64,000 nucleotides of DNA from Poecilobothrus nobilitatus (taxonomy: Eukaryota > Arthropoda > Insecta > Diptera > Dolichopodidae), in the NCBI GenBank assembly GCA_947095535.1, contig OX352773.1, positions 109,251,950 to 109,315,949 on the forward strand. Direction: 5' to 3'. Positions within the stretch are counted from its first letter, which is position 1. Each line of letters begins with the position of its first letter. Position numbers and translations under genes: made by a program. Below, in pieces: positions 30,635 through 42,000 of the stretch. The notes beneath the pieces were generated by a model. That model was given only the letters and a program-made list of their open reading frames with translations. It searched no databases and was not told the origin of the DNA.

Positions 30635-31985
30635 TATAGATGGAATACCTTCAGAACTTCTCCAAGTAAATCACAGGATATATAGCAGAAGTTCTTCAGC
30701 CTATCTTGGAAGAAATTTGGAACAATGAAGCCATACCGGAAAGCTGGAAAGCAGGAATCATAATAAAACTTCCAAAAAAGGGAAATCTCCAAGAATGCAA
30801 AAATTGGCATGGTATTACAGTCCTAAACACACTAAATAAATTACTGGCTCCCATAACACACTCCAGCATTTAAGCACGAATAGAGGACACCCTTCATGAG
30901 CAACAAGCAGCTTTTAGAAAGCGGCGCAGCTGTACAGATCACTCAAATACTCTGCGTCTGATAATTGAACAATCAGTAGAATGGAAATCACAACTCTACA
31001 TAACATTCGTGGAATTTGAAAGAGCATTCGATAAAATAAAACACAGGGCCATTTGGAAGGCTCTCAGAAGAAGGAATATACCATCTAAAATCAGAAATAT
31101 CATCCAAAATATGTACATCCAACGCCGATTCCAGGGTTCTCCACAATGGAAACCTTAGCGATCCAGTAAGCCTCAAGGCTGGAGTCAAACAAGGTTGTCC
31201 ACTTTCCCCAATCCTGTTCAACATCGTTCTCGACGACGTATTGGAAGAATCACTAATACACCAAACAGGAATCAATTGGACCCTTACATCTCGCCTAGAG
31301 GACCTCGAATATGCTGATGACATTGCTCTACATACACAGAGGAATATGCAACAAAAACTAGATTCCTTAAACACAAAAGCACATAAAGTAGGACTCAATA
31401 TAAATATTGCAAAAACAAAGTCCCTAAGATTGAATGCAAACAATTCCAATCCACTAGCAATAAACAACACGATATATAGAGGATGTGACAAGTTTCAACT
31501 ACCTTGGCAGTATTATTACCGCAAACGGAGGAGCAGAAGAAGACATTGAGAATCGAATAAAATTAGCAAAGATGGCATTCGGGAGACTTTGGCCAATCTG
31601 GAGATCACCACAGTTAACCAAAGGCACGAAAATAAGGATATATGAAGCCTGTGTGAAATCGATTCTACTCTACGGCAGTGAAACCTGGTTAATCAAAAAC
31701 TCTTCAACAAATAAATTACAAGTATTTGAAAATAAATGCCTCCGAAATATTCAAAATATAAGATGGCGTAGAAGAATACCAAATGAGGACCTACTAACTA
31801 TCTCTAGACAAGAAACTATACTCTGCCAAATCAAGAAAAAGAAATGGAGAAGGATAGGTCGCACACTTCGGAAAGCGCCACTTTGGAAAGCGCGCTCGAC
31901 TGGAATCCACAGGGAAAAAGAAGTGTGAGTAGACCTAAAATAACATGGAGAAGGTCTGTATACTAAGGCTGTAACATGGCTAAGG
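30635..31985 (+). pseudogene. RTE-type reverse transcriptase, broken
   Basis: Blocks in order: IWNNEAIPESWKAGIIIKLP (30715-30775), a fingers block near 30800, HEQQAAFRKRRSCTDH (30896-30943) and FVEFERAFDKI (motif A, 31009-31040; the first catalytic Asp is replaced by Glu). Then VSLKAGVKQGCPLSPILFNI (motif B, 31168-31226) and EYADDIAL (31306-31330, catalytic pair intact). After a frame change near 31490 come FNYLGSIITANGGAEEDIEN, GSETWLI and KWRRIGRTLRKAP. The frame fails at about 30795, 30870, 31140, 31490 and 31925. The motif set (YADDI, GSETW) is the RTE/CFDP2-like signature. Confidence 0.8.
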
Positions 31986-32105
31986 AAATTGATAATAGCG
32001 GTAAAACATGGGCAGAAATCAAACATTTGGCCCACAATTGAGTGCGATATAGGAGCTTTGTGGAAGCCCTATGCTCCCCCAGAGGGTAAAATAGGAAAAA
32101 AAAAA
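30635..32105 (+). mobile_element. 5'-truncated RTE-type non-LTR retrotransposon inserted in element C
   Basis: 1471 bp from GIDGIPSELLQ (start of RT fingers) to an A-run at 32096-32105, flanked by TATGATG. Similar to the family of the fragment at 1-895, which ends at the motif where this copy begins. The 3' end carries no long UTR. Confidence 0.88.
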
Positions 32106-32112
32106 TATGATG

Positions 32113-33349
32113 ATTTCACTTATTTTATTGATTTTTGTTTCCACACATTCTTGTGGTGCTGTAATCCTTGCTGTAATTAAACACGACTTTTACTGCTTTC
32201 GTTAAAGTTTGCTGACATTTATTAATTAGTGTATCGGCGAAAGAGAACCAGTTAATGATGTTGTATCAATGTTGTAAATTACGTGGACGTTGATTACCAT
32301 TCTGACTATGTTTGGCGTCAGCGTGATGTTAGACCTTCTTAATACTCCAATTAAAGGAACGATTTTGCTCGATATGTGATTCACGTGATGCTACCATTGT
32401 AGTTATTGGTCCACACTGATCCCTAGGTGTTTCTCCACCTTTACCCTCTCGATCCTTATATCATTAATCTTGATGGTCGGATCAATTACTCGTTTTTTCT
32501 TATTTGCAAATATTAGTAGTTTGGTTTTATTTTCGTTAATAGTTAATTTGTTCCCGTTTGCCCATGATACAAATTTCTTTAGATCATCGTCAATTTGTTC
32601 TTCTATCTCCTCTTTATTTTTTCCACTATACAAAAGACACGTGTCGTCTGCAAAAATATTGTACCCGCATCTTAGTACAGCGCATTTTATGTTATTTATA
32701 TATAGCAGATAAAGAGTAGGTTCCAGATTCGATCCGTGTGAGACCCCGCATTGAAGCATCCTCGCTTCGCTTTCAACGCCATTGATTCTTGTGCTGACTC
32801 GCCTATTGCGAATTGCTGATAAAACTTCTGACAAGATTGTTCGGTATACCTCTAACTCCGAGGGCATCCACACTCTGAAGCAGAATTTGGTGGTTGACCG
32901 TATCGAATGCTTTTTCATGTCTATTATATAGCTGCAACATAATTATTTTTATCTAAATTATCATTGACGTAGTTGATCATGTTCGCTAGCAGCTTCCGTG
33001 TTCGACGAGTTTTGGAACCCAAATTGGTGCTTATCGAAACCAAATGTTTGGTTCACGAAGTTTACTAGTTTCTTGTTTATTATTTTTTCAAAGATTTTTG
33101 CGATGAAGCTAAGTAGTGATATAGGTCTGTTGTTTGACACATCCTTTTTGTTTCCATTTTTAAAAACCGAAGCAATTATCGTCCTCTTAAGTATGCCTGA
33201 GGAAACGTTGACAACGCTAAGTTTATTAACTTTGTTAGAAGTAGAGTAATTGTTCCACTAATGTTTCTTATATCTTTGTTGGTGATTCAGTCTGCTACAC
33301 GGGAGGAAAAGATTTTTAATTGACTAATAGCCTCTTTAACTTCAAGTGG
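32113..33349 (-). pseudogene. C ORF2, reverse transcriptase
   Basis: Minus strand from 33349: PLEVKEAISQLK, FKNGNKKDVSNNRPISLLSF (33170-33105) and KIFEKIINKKLVNFVNQ, followed by KAFDTVNHQILLQSV (32915-32870). After a frame change come RVSTRINGVESEARMLQCGV (32800-32740; GVSHGSN where GVPQGSN is usual) and IFADDTCLLYSGK (32670-32635, catalytic pair intact). LKKFVSWANGNKLTINENKT and VEKHLGISVDQ follow, and further eroded sequence reaches 32113 (TLTKAVKVVFNYSKDYST at 32215-32165). Frame changes near 33175, 33000 and 32890, stops near 32403. It meets A2 at its 5' side. Confidence 0.75.
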
Positions 33350-35423
33350 TGGTAAAGCTCGCTGATGATGCAGATAACCTTTTTACTAACACTAATCATC
33401 ATAACGCAATCATCTTTGAGTTCTCTACTGTCATTCCACTCTCGAGTAAAACATACAATAATGAAATTGTATATGATTTCCGAAATGCTGATTACAAAAG
33501 TATTAAAAATGCTACATCTGGGACGAACTGTTAGCACAACACGATATCAACTCAATAATCTCTATCTTTTATTTAAAAATTTTTAAAATTATAAATGTTT
33601 TTGTACCTAAAATCCGTAAGAAAAACAAAACAACGGAACCATGGTTAGATAGAGAACTTAGGACTTTGCGTAACCAGCGCAATCAAATACACAAGAAAAT
33701 TGTGTGTTTACACAATAGCACCAAACGATAACTTATTGAATTCGTACAAACTACTTGTAAATGAATTCAAACTCAAAGCTCATACAGCCTATGAAAACTA
33801 TGTCATTAGTATTTTCGAGTTTGTCAACGTAAAGCGAAAAATACTCGGCTACCCTAATTCAATGTCGAAGGACAATACTTTTTCCTCTTGCCCGAAAAAA
33901 ATTTGTAACTTTTTTTCCGACAGTTTTCAAAAAGTTTATCGTCCAAAAGAATTTCATATCTCTGCTATTTCTTTATCTAGTAGCCCAAATTTGTTAATTA
34001 CAGATCTGTATCTTTCTGAAAGGGACATTTATGAAGCTATTATGAGCCTTGACACAAAGAAGGGTGCCGGACCTGACCTAATCCCTCCACTCTTCTTATA
34101 TAGCTGTGATCATTATCTAATTGCGCCTCTTCATTTCATTTTAAATAAATCGCTTTCGAATGGTGTTTTTCCACATGTGTGGAAATCCTCTCATTTAACT
34201 CCCTTCTACAAAAAAGGTGAAAGATCATCAGTAGAAAACTATCGAAGTATAGCCATCCTATCGACTATTCCAAAATTATTCGAAAAAATTGTGGTCGATA
34301 AAATTATTCCTGTAATAAATACCAAACTTAACGAACAACAACACGGTTTCAGAAAAGGTCGTTTCACTACAACGAACCTTAAGTTATACACACATGAAAT
34401 CCTGAATATAATGGAGAAAGGATATCAAGTTGATGCAATTTACACTGATTTTAGCAAACCATTCGATCGTGTAGGTCATTACACATTGCTAAACAAACTT
34501 ACAACTTTTGGTATAGCGGGTTCTTTTCTTGCATGGCTTAACTCTTATTTATATGAGAGAACACAAAACCTTAAATATTAAGGTATATTGTCCATTATAA
34601 TCGATGTTCCTTCTGGTGTACCTCAAGCTAGCCATTTAGGGCCACTTTTATTCAATATATTTATTTTCGATCTTTCAGTATATTTGGGTGCCAACGTTAC
34701 CGCACATAACGTTGGCCGACGACCTAAAAATATATCAAGTCGTAAATGACAGTTCTGATGCAGTTTTACTTCAATCAAGCTTATCATCATTACATGATTG
34801 GTGTACAACCAACAAATTAGAGCTCAATATACAGAAATGCAAGGTTATCAGTTTTACCCGTAAACGTTCTTCTTTACTGTATGACTACAGAATTGATAAT
34901 CTAATTCTTGAAAGGTTTTTGTATTACTGATCTTGAAAATAAACTTACCTTTAATCTGCACTATGACCACTTAATTTCAAGAGCAAATAAAATGTTAGGT
35001 TTCATTAAGAGAAGAGCTAAAGAATTTAGTAACTGAGCTGTGACAAAAACTCTATAATGTTCGCTAGTTCGTTCTGTATTAGAATACTGTAGCATTATAT
35101 GGGATCCAGCTTTTCAGGTTCATTCTAACAAAATTGAATCAGTTCAAAAACAGTTTCTTCTATTTGCTTTAAGAAACCAATATAACCCTTCAGACTTTTT
35201 AAATCTTCCTAGCTATAGAACAAGACTTAAATTCTTAAACATGCTCCCCTTGTCCTCACGTAAACAAATATGTTCACCATGTATTACTTTTGACATTCTG
35301 AATAATAATATTGCTATACAATCATTTAATTACAAATTTAGACTTAATGATAGAGTTAGACAAACAAGATACACGAAATTTTTGGTGGAATATAAACATA
35401 GTACAGAATACGGAAGAAATTAA
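33350..35423 (+). pseudogene. A2 ORF2: endonuclease end, reverse transcriptase, C-terminus
   Basis: The best preserved part is 33700-34581 (VKRKILGYPNSMSKDNTFSS, KKGAGPDLIPPLFLYSCDHY, ENYRSIAILSTIPKLFEKIV, HGFRKGRFTTTNLKLYTHE, YTDFSKPFDRVGH). After a break at 34580 come GVPQASHLGPLLFNIFIFDL and, in another frame, ITLADDLKIYQ (34705-34735, catalytic pair kept). The thumb block SRANKMLGFIKRRAKEF (34975-35030), SVLEYCSIIWDPAFQ and RQTRYTKFLVEYKHSTEYGR follow, ending at 35421-35423. Motif B has GVPQAS for GVPQGS. It serves as the contiguous reference for recognising the pieces of A1. Confidence 0.8.
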
Positions 35424-36064
35424 CCGATAAACGGATATTGTATTACATTCAATAAAATCAGTTATCTCTATTCTTCAACAATTTCCAGAAATACCTTCAA
35501 AAAAACTTTACATCAACAGTTTTTCAATTTTCTGACCTCACACAATTAATTCTAACCAATTCATAAATATACTTTTCATAAATTTATTCAAATGTATAAT
35601 TTTTTTTTTTTGTATTAATTTTCACAAAAAAGTTTTAATAATTTAATTTCATAATTATGTTCGTACATTCATAATTCTACATTAAGTATTTAAAACATGC
35701 TTTTAATGTTTTAAACATGCTTTTTAATGCTTTTAATGTTTATGTCATCAAGTTTTATTTTTCTTTTGTTTTCTTTTTAGTAGTACTGTTTATTGTTTAC
35801 ATACTTATATATCATTAAGAATTATAAAGGTTACTTAAGAATTTAAGTTTTTATGTAGGTAATCAAATTTTGTATTGTATAACTTCTATTTTTTAAGTCT
35901 GAATATATTTTTAATATTATACATATTAATTAGTCATTAAGAATTGCAATCATATTTTCAATATCAATGTTATAATGTCTGTTATTTTTTGTCTTTTTTT
36001 TTTTTTAAATTACCTTTTTATAATTACCTTGCGTTGGTAATTAAAATAAAATAAAATAAAATAA
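33350..36064 (+). mobile_element. CR1-like element A2, 5'-truncated copy of A, inserted in C
   Basis: Begins in the endonuclease end (KLADDADNLFTNTNHHNAII, like A1 at 4336) and runs through RT to a 640-bp 3' UTR with an (AAAAT)n tail at 36042-36064. Opposite orientation to its host C, whose protein continues on both sides. No convincing target duplication, which is common for CR1-like insertions. The left boundary is uncertain by about 8 bp because GTGGTGG fits both elements. Confidence 0.8.
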
Positions 36065-37330
36065 ATATCTGTTGGGAACACGAACATTGATTTATCATTA
36101 ATTGTATTTTGAACAGGAATTCCATTATTAGTAATTTTACTCGCCAGAGTGGACCCTACCATATCAGGTAGTTGTTAAATGCGTCCGCTATATCTTTTGC
36201 ATTGGTTGTCTCAAAGCTGTTAAGAGCACATACCGAGATTGGTTGTTTAGTTGCTTTTTCTTTCCCTAGTACAAGCTCATTTAACTTCTCCCACATTTTC
36301 CTTGAGTTACCACGGGCTTTTACTAACTCCTGGTTGAACAAGGTTTGTTTCGCTCTTTTCACTAGGCCGGTAACTTTATTCTTGTCGCTTAAGTAGTTAC
36401 ACTTAGTTACTTCGTCATCTGGCCGATTTTTGACATTTTTGTGTCATTTATTTCTTACATTTATTGCATTGATTATTCCTTCGTCAATCCAATCATTCCT
36501 TCTGCTTTTTACTTTTTTCTCAGTTGTCGCGTTAATTTTCGTTACTTGTATAATTTCAATCAATTCAGCTATATCTTGTGTAGTATTGGCGATTGCAACT
36601 GCCACTAATACGTTCATTTTTTTGTAATTTATGGTTTTTGTAACTGTATCTACCGTGGGGTTTAGTTGCTGTTTTACCTTGTCTATTTGACCTTCACTAC
36701 TTTGTGATCGAAAACGGCTACGTCATACAATTCTACAGTTATCACATGCTTATTACTGCTTAAGTTCGTGACGACATGATCGATTAATGTTGCCGCCGAG
36801 CATGTGACTCTTGTTGCCTGTAGTTCATCAATCGTATTAGCGATTCAGCCAGAAGCTCCGGTAATACAATTGACATAATTATGCGTTAAGTTATTGTTTT
36901 TGAGCAGGTCGATGTTAGTGTCTCCTATATGTTATATTTTTGTATTTCTCCAGTACTTGTTCTATATAAAAGAATCTGAGCTGTCGTTATTGTTCCTGTA
37001 AGCAGTTGCTATTGCTATCTTTGGACTGGTGTTATTGATCTGTATAACGCACGCGCTGCAGTATTGACTTTTATCTAATATGTCGAATTCCAGAGAGTTT
37101 CTTAAGAATATGACCGTGCCGCCTCCTATGCTTTCGTTGCGACAGTTGTAGACTGCTTTAAACCCTTCGACGTTGTAATATTTTTTCGGTTTCGTATAAC
37201 CATGTCTCATAACCTACGATAACAGCGACGTCTTTATTATTTTCCAGAAATATCTTTATCCCATCTCATTTATTTCTTACACTTCTTAAGTTAAAGTAGG
37301 CGATTTCTATCCTATTTATGGTGTTCATCG
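36065..37330 (-). pseudogene. C ORF2, endonuclease part
   Basis: Minus strand: IEIAYFNLRSVRNK (37305-37265), then after breaks KKYYNVEGFKAVYNCRNESI and GGGTVIFLRNSLEFDILDKS (37180-37070), the core of an APE-type endonuclease. The part with the final catalytic residues (36960-36400) is eroded and I could not place the SDH motif. The linker to RT is readable at 36362-36156 (NSRKMWEKLNELVLGKEKAT). The frame is lost near 37265, 37210, 36960 and 36158. Confidence 0.65.
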
Positions 37331-37389
37331 TGTTGGATTGTTCTGTTGTACATGCGCATATAAACTTATTCCCAATTATACATCGTTCT

Positions 37390-38516
37390 CACACGTAGCA
37401 TTTCTACTTGTTTCTCGTAGATAGGGCATTTGTTGTCTGAAGCCCAGTGACCCTATTCATCCATACCTCTCTCCTTGCAGTTTGAGCATGAGGCAGTCTT
37501 ATTTTGGCAGGTAGTCATAGGGTGAATCTCCCCACACTTTGGGCATGATTCAACTCTTGCGTAGTCACCTTTATAATGACCGAAGTCGTTACATTTGCTG
37601 CACCTCGGAACGTAGGTGTGTTCTTTAACGAAGTGCGATTTCCAGCCTATGTTAATGTACTTATTTGCAATTTTGTGGTACGTTTTTGGGTCACATTCCA
37701 AAACGTAATTGAATTTCTGGTCATATTCTTTTCAGCGTATGATTTGTATTTCGTTGTCGTCGCTTATCTTCGCATTTTGTGCTGCCAGGGCCGCCACTAT
37801 TTCTTCGTTTTTCTCAAACTTTTCTTCTACTTTTATTTTTTTTACGCGCGATCTTCTCAGTTTTGTATCTCTAAAATATTGTAGCCTCCACCTAAGACCT
37901 TGACAAGCTCGCTTTTCAGTTTATCTCTGCATTCCATAGGCTTGATATAAACATTACCATTGTTAGTTTCCTGTATTGTGGCAATTCCTGCTCTTAGTTC
38001 GGCAGGCTTGATGCTACTTTTGATTTTCTCGATGGTTTGGGCAGACACAACCTTTTTGCTTCTGGGTTGTATTATGAGACCCTGATTGGATATCGTTTGC
38101 TGGTGCCTGTTATGTATTGGCATTTTTGCTATATCTGCGTATGTTTGTTTTTTCTGAAAATTATTTTGTTCGATCTTTGTCTTAAGCTCATAAATTTTTT
38201 TATCTATATTATCGCTAATAGCTTTCAATACTTTTTCAATAACTTGTTCGCTGTCACAATTACACCCTTCCCTCATCCATTTCTTTATTTTCCTCTTGTG
38301 GGCTTCATACATTCATATGATCATTCCTGCTACCTCGTTAAATGCAGCATATTTACTTTGTTTATAACCAAGACAAGCCAAATGGAACCAATCCCTGCAT
38401 TTACCGTCACATCTTACTCCTGCTTGGTCCTCATAGGCGACCTTGTCGCATATTGGACATACATTTGATCCTTTCATGGCAGTAGATGGTGCTGCTTTGT
38501 TTTGGTCGGTTGGCAT
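37390..38516 (-). pseudogene. C ORF1: PHD-type finger, coiled coil and zinc knuckles
   Basis: Starts at ATG 38516. Residues 20-50 form a C4HC-type finger (CPICDKVAYEDQAGVRCDGK, then CRDWFHLACLG). A TGA at 38313-38315 interrupts the same frame, which runs on to 37857 with a Lys/Glu-rich helical part (KVLKAISDNIDKKIYELKTK) and a TYADIAKMP motif. After a shift, the C-terminal part at 37740-37400 has knuckles CSKCNDFGHYKGDYA, CPKCGEIHPMTTC and CSNCKERG. PHD plus knuckles is the CR1-like ORF1 type, an RNA/DNA-binding chaperone by family knowledge. One His-to-Tyr-like loss in the first knuckle (CxxC..H...Y) is visible. Confidence 0.75.
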
Positions 38517-39160
38517 TTTACAACTTATAATAGTATAACAATTATTATTGTGTTACGCTAATGTAGTATATTGACCCTTTGTTACCCACAGTTACCCTAC
38601 GATAAGTCTGATTTTTTTGTTTAAGCGGCAGCACTTTTGTGTTTGTATAGTAGCAGTTTAACCCTCCAGCTGTAGTTGTTATTGTATTAGTTTTATTGTA
38701 TATACTATATAGTAATGCTGGTAACTAGACAAGTGTAGTGTTTTATTTCCTCCTTCAGTATAGTTGTAATAACGAACTGGAATAGTAGTGAAGAACCGAT
38801 CGCGTAATTATACAAACGCCAAGAATTATTGTATTTTTTCAATATTTTTCAAGGTAATTTCTTTCCTTTCTTTCTTATTTTTATTAAGCAATATCAACAG
38901 AAAAGCTCGGTACAATTTAGCTATAAACATCACTTTTCCTGCAACTCTCAACGTTTATCAACAAAAGATTAAACAATAATAGAGTAACTATCTCAGAGCT
39001 CATAAAAAAAATGTTCGGATTGTTCAAGAACTAACCGAAAGGCCTCAAAATAGATACATTACAGAAAGAAATAGATGTATAGAGAAAGAAATAGATATAT
39101 TTAAAATCTATTTAAAATAAGAAATAAAATTAGAGTTCTTCCTCGAAATAAAGATGAGCA
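38517..39160. other. Presumed 5' UTR of element C, then unassigned sequence
   Basis: Immediately upstream of the C ORF1 start on the minus strand. It has a higher GC content than its surroundings up to about 38800, which fits a 5' UTR/internal promoter region of C. A short unidentified coding-like stretch (TERPQNRYITERNRCIEKEI, 39035-39100) follows on the plus strand. Confidence 0.4.
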
Positions 39161-39161
39161 A

Positions 39162-39395
39162 ATGAAAATTACAGAAACAAAAGGTACCGAAACTCATACA
39201 AAACCACTGTATATTGATGAAAAAGCTCAAACAAACATACCTGAATATAAAGATGCTGTAATACATTTTGTTCCTGAAGAAGAAGTATATGAAAAAGAAG
39301 CTGACGAAATATTCGATGATGAAATGGAAGAAGTTTTTACAAAAGCAATGTCAGAAATTAAAATATTACAATTACAAAATGTACAAATTTTTTAA
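39162..39395 (+). CDS. Unrecognised acidic open frame (77 codons)
   Basis: ATG 39162 to TAA 39393-39395, rich in Glu, Lys and Asp with runs such as EEEVYEKEADEIFDDEMEE, no membrane segment or cysteine motif. The sequence before it (39035-39150) and after it (39410-39480, reading PLDSPSPPTKKEE in another frame) also looks coding-derived. It may be the middle of a broken larger gene, perhaps the gag of an unknown element. I do not recognise a family. The start may be internal. Confidence 0.3.
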   Translation: MKITETKGTETHTKPLYIDEKAQTNIPEYKDAVIHFVPEEEVYEKEADEIFDDEMEEVFTKAMSEIKILQLQNVQIF

Positions 39396-39539
39396 ACTGA
39401 TACACAATAACAGTTCCTTTAGACAGTCCCAGCCCACCAACGAAGAAAGAAGAAACTATAAATATCAAAGAGTTAAGCAATTGATCAAGATGTGTTTTAC
39501 GGTCAGCTCTTGCAGGTAAGACTCATACAAAACTTAAGT

Positions 39540-40490
39540 TTCCCATTCGTAAAATATAAAATCTAAGCAGAGATTTGGCTTTATTATTAAATATTGTTAA
39601 ATATAAATCTATAATACAATTATCAATACTAATACTATAAAATAAGCTATAATACACTTATCAAACAACAGTTTTAAATGTGCTGTTAAAAATTATTATA
39701 ATGCATATACGTATCTTTTAAAAGAAAAAATTAAGATCTTCAATTTTCGTACGATTTCATATGATTTTGCACGATATGAATTTAAATAACAAAACTAACA
39801 AGTTCATTTCAACATAAAACAAGAAATTTACTTTATCCACGTGTGGTACTATGCTTACAGCACGAAAACGTAATTGGGGGGAATACGCACGTGATAGAAG
39901 TAGATTTCAAAGACTTCTAGAACAGTTGGTTTCACCATTTTTAGAATTTTAACATCTGCTCATCGCACAATTGCAAAAGCCTTTTTTAATATATAACACC
40001 ATCTGTTTTATTTTTATAATTTTATGTCTATATCAAGTACCAAAATTAATTAACTTGTCTTTGTTTGTTTTTTTCATTCCTTACACTATACTATGCCACA
40101 ATAACAACATCAAATAAGCAAATCGAAGGCTTCCGGTTATTTCTCTAAATATTCTTATAGAACTGAAAAAAAGAAATCTTGCATTACAGATACACTTATA
40201 ATTTCATAAATGTTTTCTTTTATAATTTCATTTCATAAATGTTTTTTTTTTCACCTATAATTTCATAAGTGTATAAATATTATTGACATCATATTTAACA
40301 GTAGTTTTTGGAAGGTGAATAAAAGTAGGAAATATATAATTATAAATTTTAATCAAAATATCAAAAAATAGTGCAAGAACCCAGCTATCTAATAATGTAA
40401 AAACAAAGTTAAAATAATACAAGATTAAAAAGTTACAATAGGATTAAAAATAGAAAAAAAACAAAAGAGAAAGTTTAGTAACATATACAA
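39540..40490. other. AT-rich spacer
   Basis: Holds a short direct repeat TATAATTTCATAAATGT-type motif three times (about 40198, 40220-40245, 40256). No coding sequence supported. Confidence 0.35.
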
Positions 40491-40622
40491 AACATACAAC
40501 AAATTGTATACTTTTAGGAGAGCAGTTGTACGCAATAAAACGTGGGAAAATAAGGAAGAAGAAAAAAATTGCATACGCTTAGGATAACAGTTGTATGCAA
40601 TAAACATAAAAAGGTAGCGCAA

Positions 40623-41326
40623 ATGGTGGAAGAATGCAAACAATGTCGAAAACCAATTCGCGGTGAATCTTGAATAAAATGTGAAGGAGTTTGCGGAAAG
40701 GTATATCATACGACGTTGTATTGCTGTGGATTGAATCAATCATAATGCAATACAATGGAGACTTGCAAGAGAATTAAGTTTATATGTGATGATTACATTA
40801 CGTATATACAAAAATGTGAATATGATATTCAAAACTATGATGGATGCGGTAGATAAGAATAGTAATTGTATACTGTAAGAATATAAAAATGAGTTTGAGG
40901 AGTCTATGAAAAAGAATGAAAAAGAAATTACGTTTCTTTTGTTAGCCATTGAGGCAAGGTATTCGGAGAGAATAAAATCTATGAAAAATGCTCAAGCGTT
41001 AGAAACTCAAAATATGCGTAGCTTAACGGAAATCTTTAAAGAACAAAGCGACAAGATTTTGAAGGATGTAACAAACACACAGGGTAAAATAGATGAGATT
41101 GTAAATGAAATGGAAAAGTGCGAAAGCTACAAATGAAAGTGTAGGTGTTTCGTATGCTTCAGTACTAAAAACTAAAAATAATCCGCCAGTTTTAATTAAA
41201 CCAAAAGATAAAAAGCAGAAGACGGAGACTACTAACGAATATATAACTAAAGCTATGGCTATAAATGGAAGTCTAAGTGACGATACTTGTATAGATTGTG
41301 AAAAATTTAAACTATTGAAGAAATGA
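40623..41326 (+). pseudogene. B2 ORF1: PHD-like zinc finger and coiled coil
   Basis: ATG 40623 opens ECKQCRKPIRGES, TGA, IKCEGVCGKVYHTTLYCCGL, ICDDYITYIQKCEYDI: a CxxC…CxxxC…H…C…C finger with two in-frame stops (40671 and 40740) and a stop near 40854. The helical part follows in the frame 40906-41136 (EITFLLLAIEARYSERIKSM) and, after a shift, 41105-41326 (VGVSYASVLKTKNNPPVLIK). It matches B1 at 4936-5400 and provides the N-terminus that B1 lacks. Confidence 0.65.
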
Positions 41327-41875
41327 AATATTTAGGAGTAATAATTAACAAAAAGCTTAACTTTCAAAATCATATTAATTATATTCGCAAAAAACTTAGT
41401 AAAAAAAACGCATTTTTTAGAAGAATTAGGAACAGTATCTTTACGATGTGCAAATTATATACATATATAATGCCATAATTAAACCGCACTTTGAATATTG
41501 CTCAACAATATTATACAAATGTTCAAAGACTGATATGGATAGATTGCAAAAACTCCAAAATCGCGGTATGAGAATTATTCTAAAGTGTAATAGGTATACG
41601 TCAGTAGAGCTGATGTTCGAATGCCTGAACTGGATAAGTATAAGAAAAAAAATAGAACAAAATGTACTAATGTATATATATTTAATTTAAGAAAAGGAAA
41701 GCTGTCAAATTATTTAGGTCAAAGAATGAACTTAATCCAGCACATTCAGCCGTATAACCTAAGTAACGCTGATGTTAATTTTAGGTTGGAAAATTACTTA
41801 GCAGCTGGCGCCCAAAACTTATTAATATACAAAGCTTTAGGAGGTTTAATCAATTACCAAGGGAAATTATATTAG
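41318..41875 (+). pseudogene. B2 ORF2, C-terminal part
   Basis: MKYLGVIINKKLNFQNHINY, then AFFRRIRNSIFTMCKLY, then after a frame change IYIYNAIIKPHFEYCSTILY (41454-41515) and LQKLQNRGMRIILKCNR. LRKGKLSNYLGQRMNLIQHI ends the domain. The equivalents in B1 are at 7975-8340. No catalytic residues are included. The ATG at 41318 is the first base after the internal deletion junction, not a real start. Confidence 0.65.
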
Positions 41876-42000
41876 AAACTAATTTTAAAATATTTAAAAA
41901 AAAATGTATTGAAGAAATTAAAAGAACCACAAATAAAATAATTTATATTAATAGTTATTATAATTAAAAATCTAAAGTTAAAGTATTTATACTAATAAAA

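Larger units (their letters stand above)
30194..38516 (-). mobile_element. CR1-like non-LTR retrotransposon C, split by an RTE element and by A2
   Basis: Read on the minus strand it contains ORF1 (38516-37390), the ORF2 endonuclease (37330-36065), RT (33349-32113) and C-terminus with 3' UTR (30634-30194, tail (AAAAT)n at 30199-30226). The interruptions are A2 (33350-36064) and the RTE element (30635-32105). The second is proven by a perfect 7-bp duplication. Joining across it restores the frame around HHNHIRDGNIRLQN. The layout (PHD and knuckle ORF1, APE endonuclease, RT, AT-rich tail) equals that of A. A, B and C are thus related CR1-like families. Confidence 0.8.
40495..42000 (+). mobile_element. 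CR1-like element B2, internally deleted copy of B
   Basis: Contains the ORF1 start (zinc finger and coiled coil, 40623-41326) joined directly at 41318 to the last quarter of ORF2 (thumb to C-terminus, 41318-41875). Endonuclease and the RT core, about 3 kb in B1, are missing. Both parts match B1. Before ORF1 a 5' UTR repeat is seen: CTTTTAGGAGAGCAGTTGTA at 40511 and GCTTAGGATAACAGTTGTAT at 40577. The 3' end is near 42000 and lacks a clear tail. Confidence 0.7.

Noticed and set aside
30517..30810. Minus-strand 97-codon frame as a gene
   Set aside because: It crosses the boundary between element C and the inserted RTE and reads the RTE on its non-coding strand.
31241..31549. 102-codon frame as an intact gene
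   Set aside because: It is the YADD part of the broken RTE reverse transcriptase; its end is an artefact of a frameshift near 31490.
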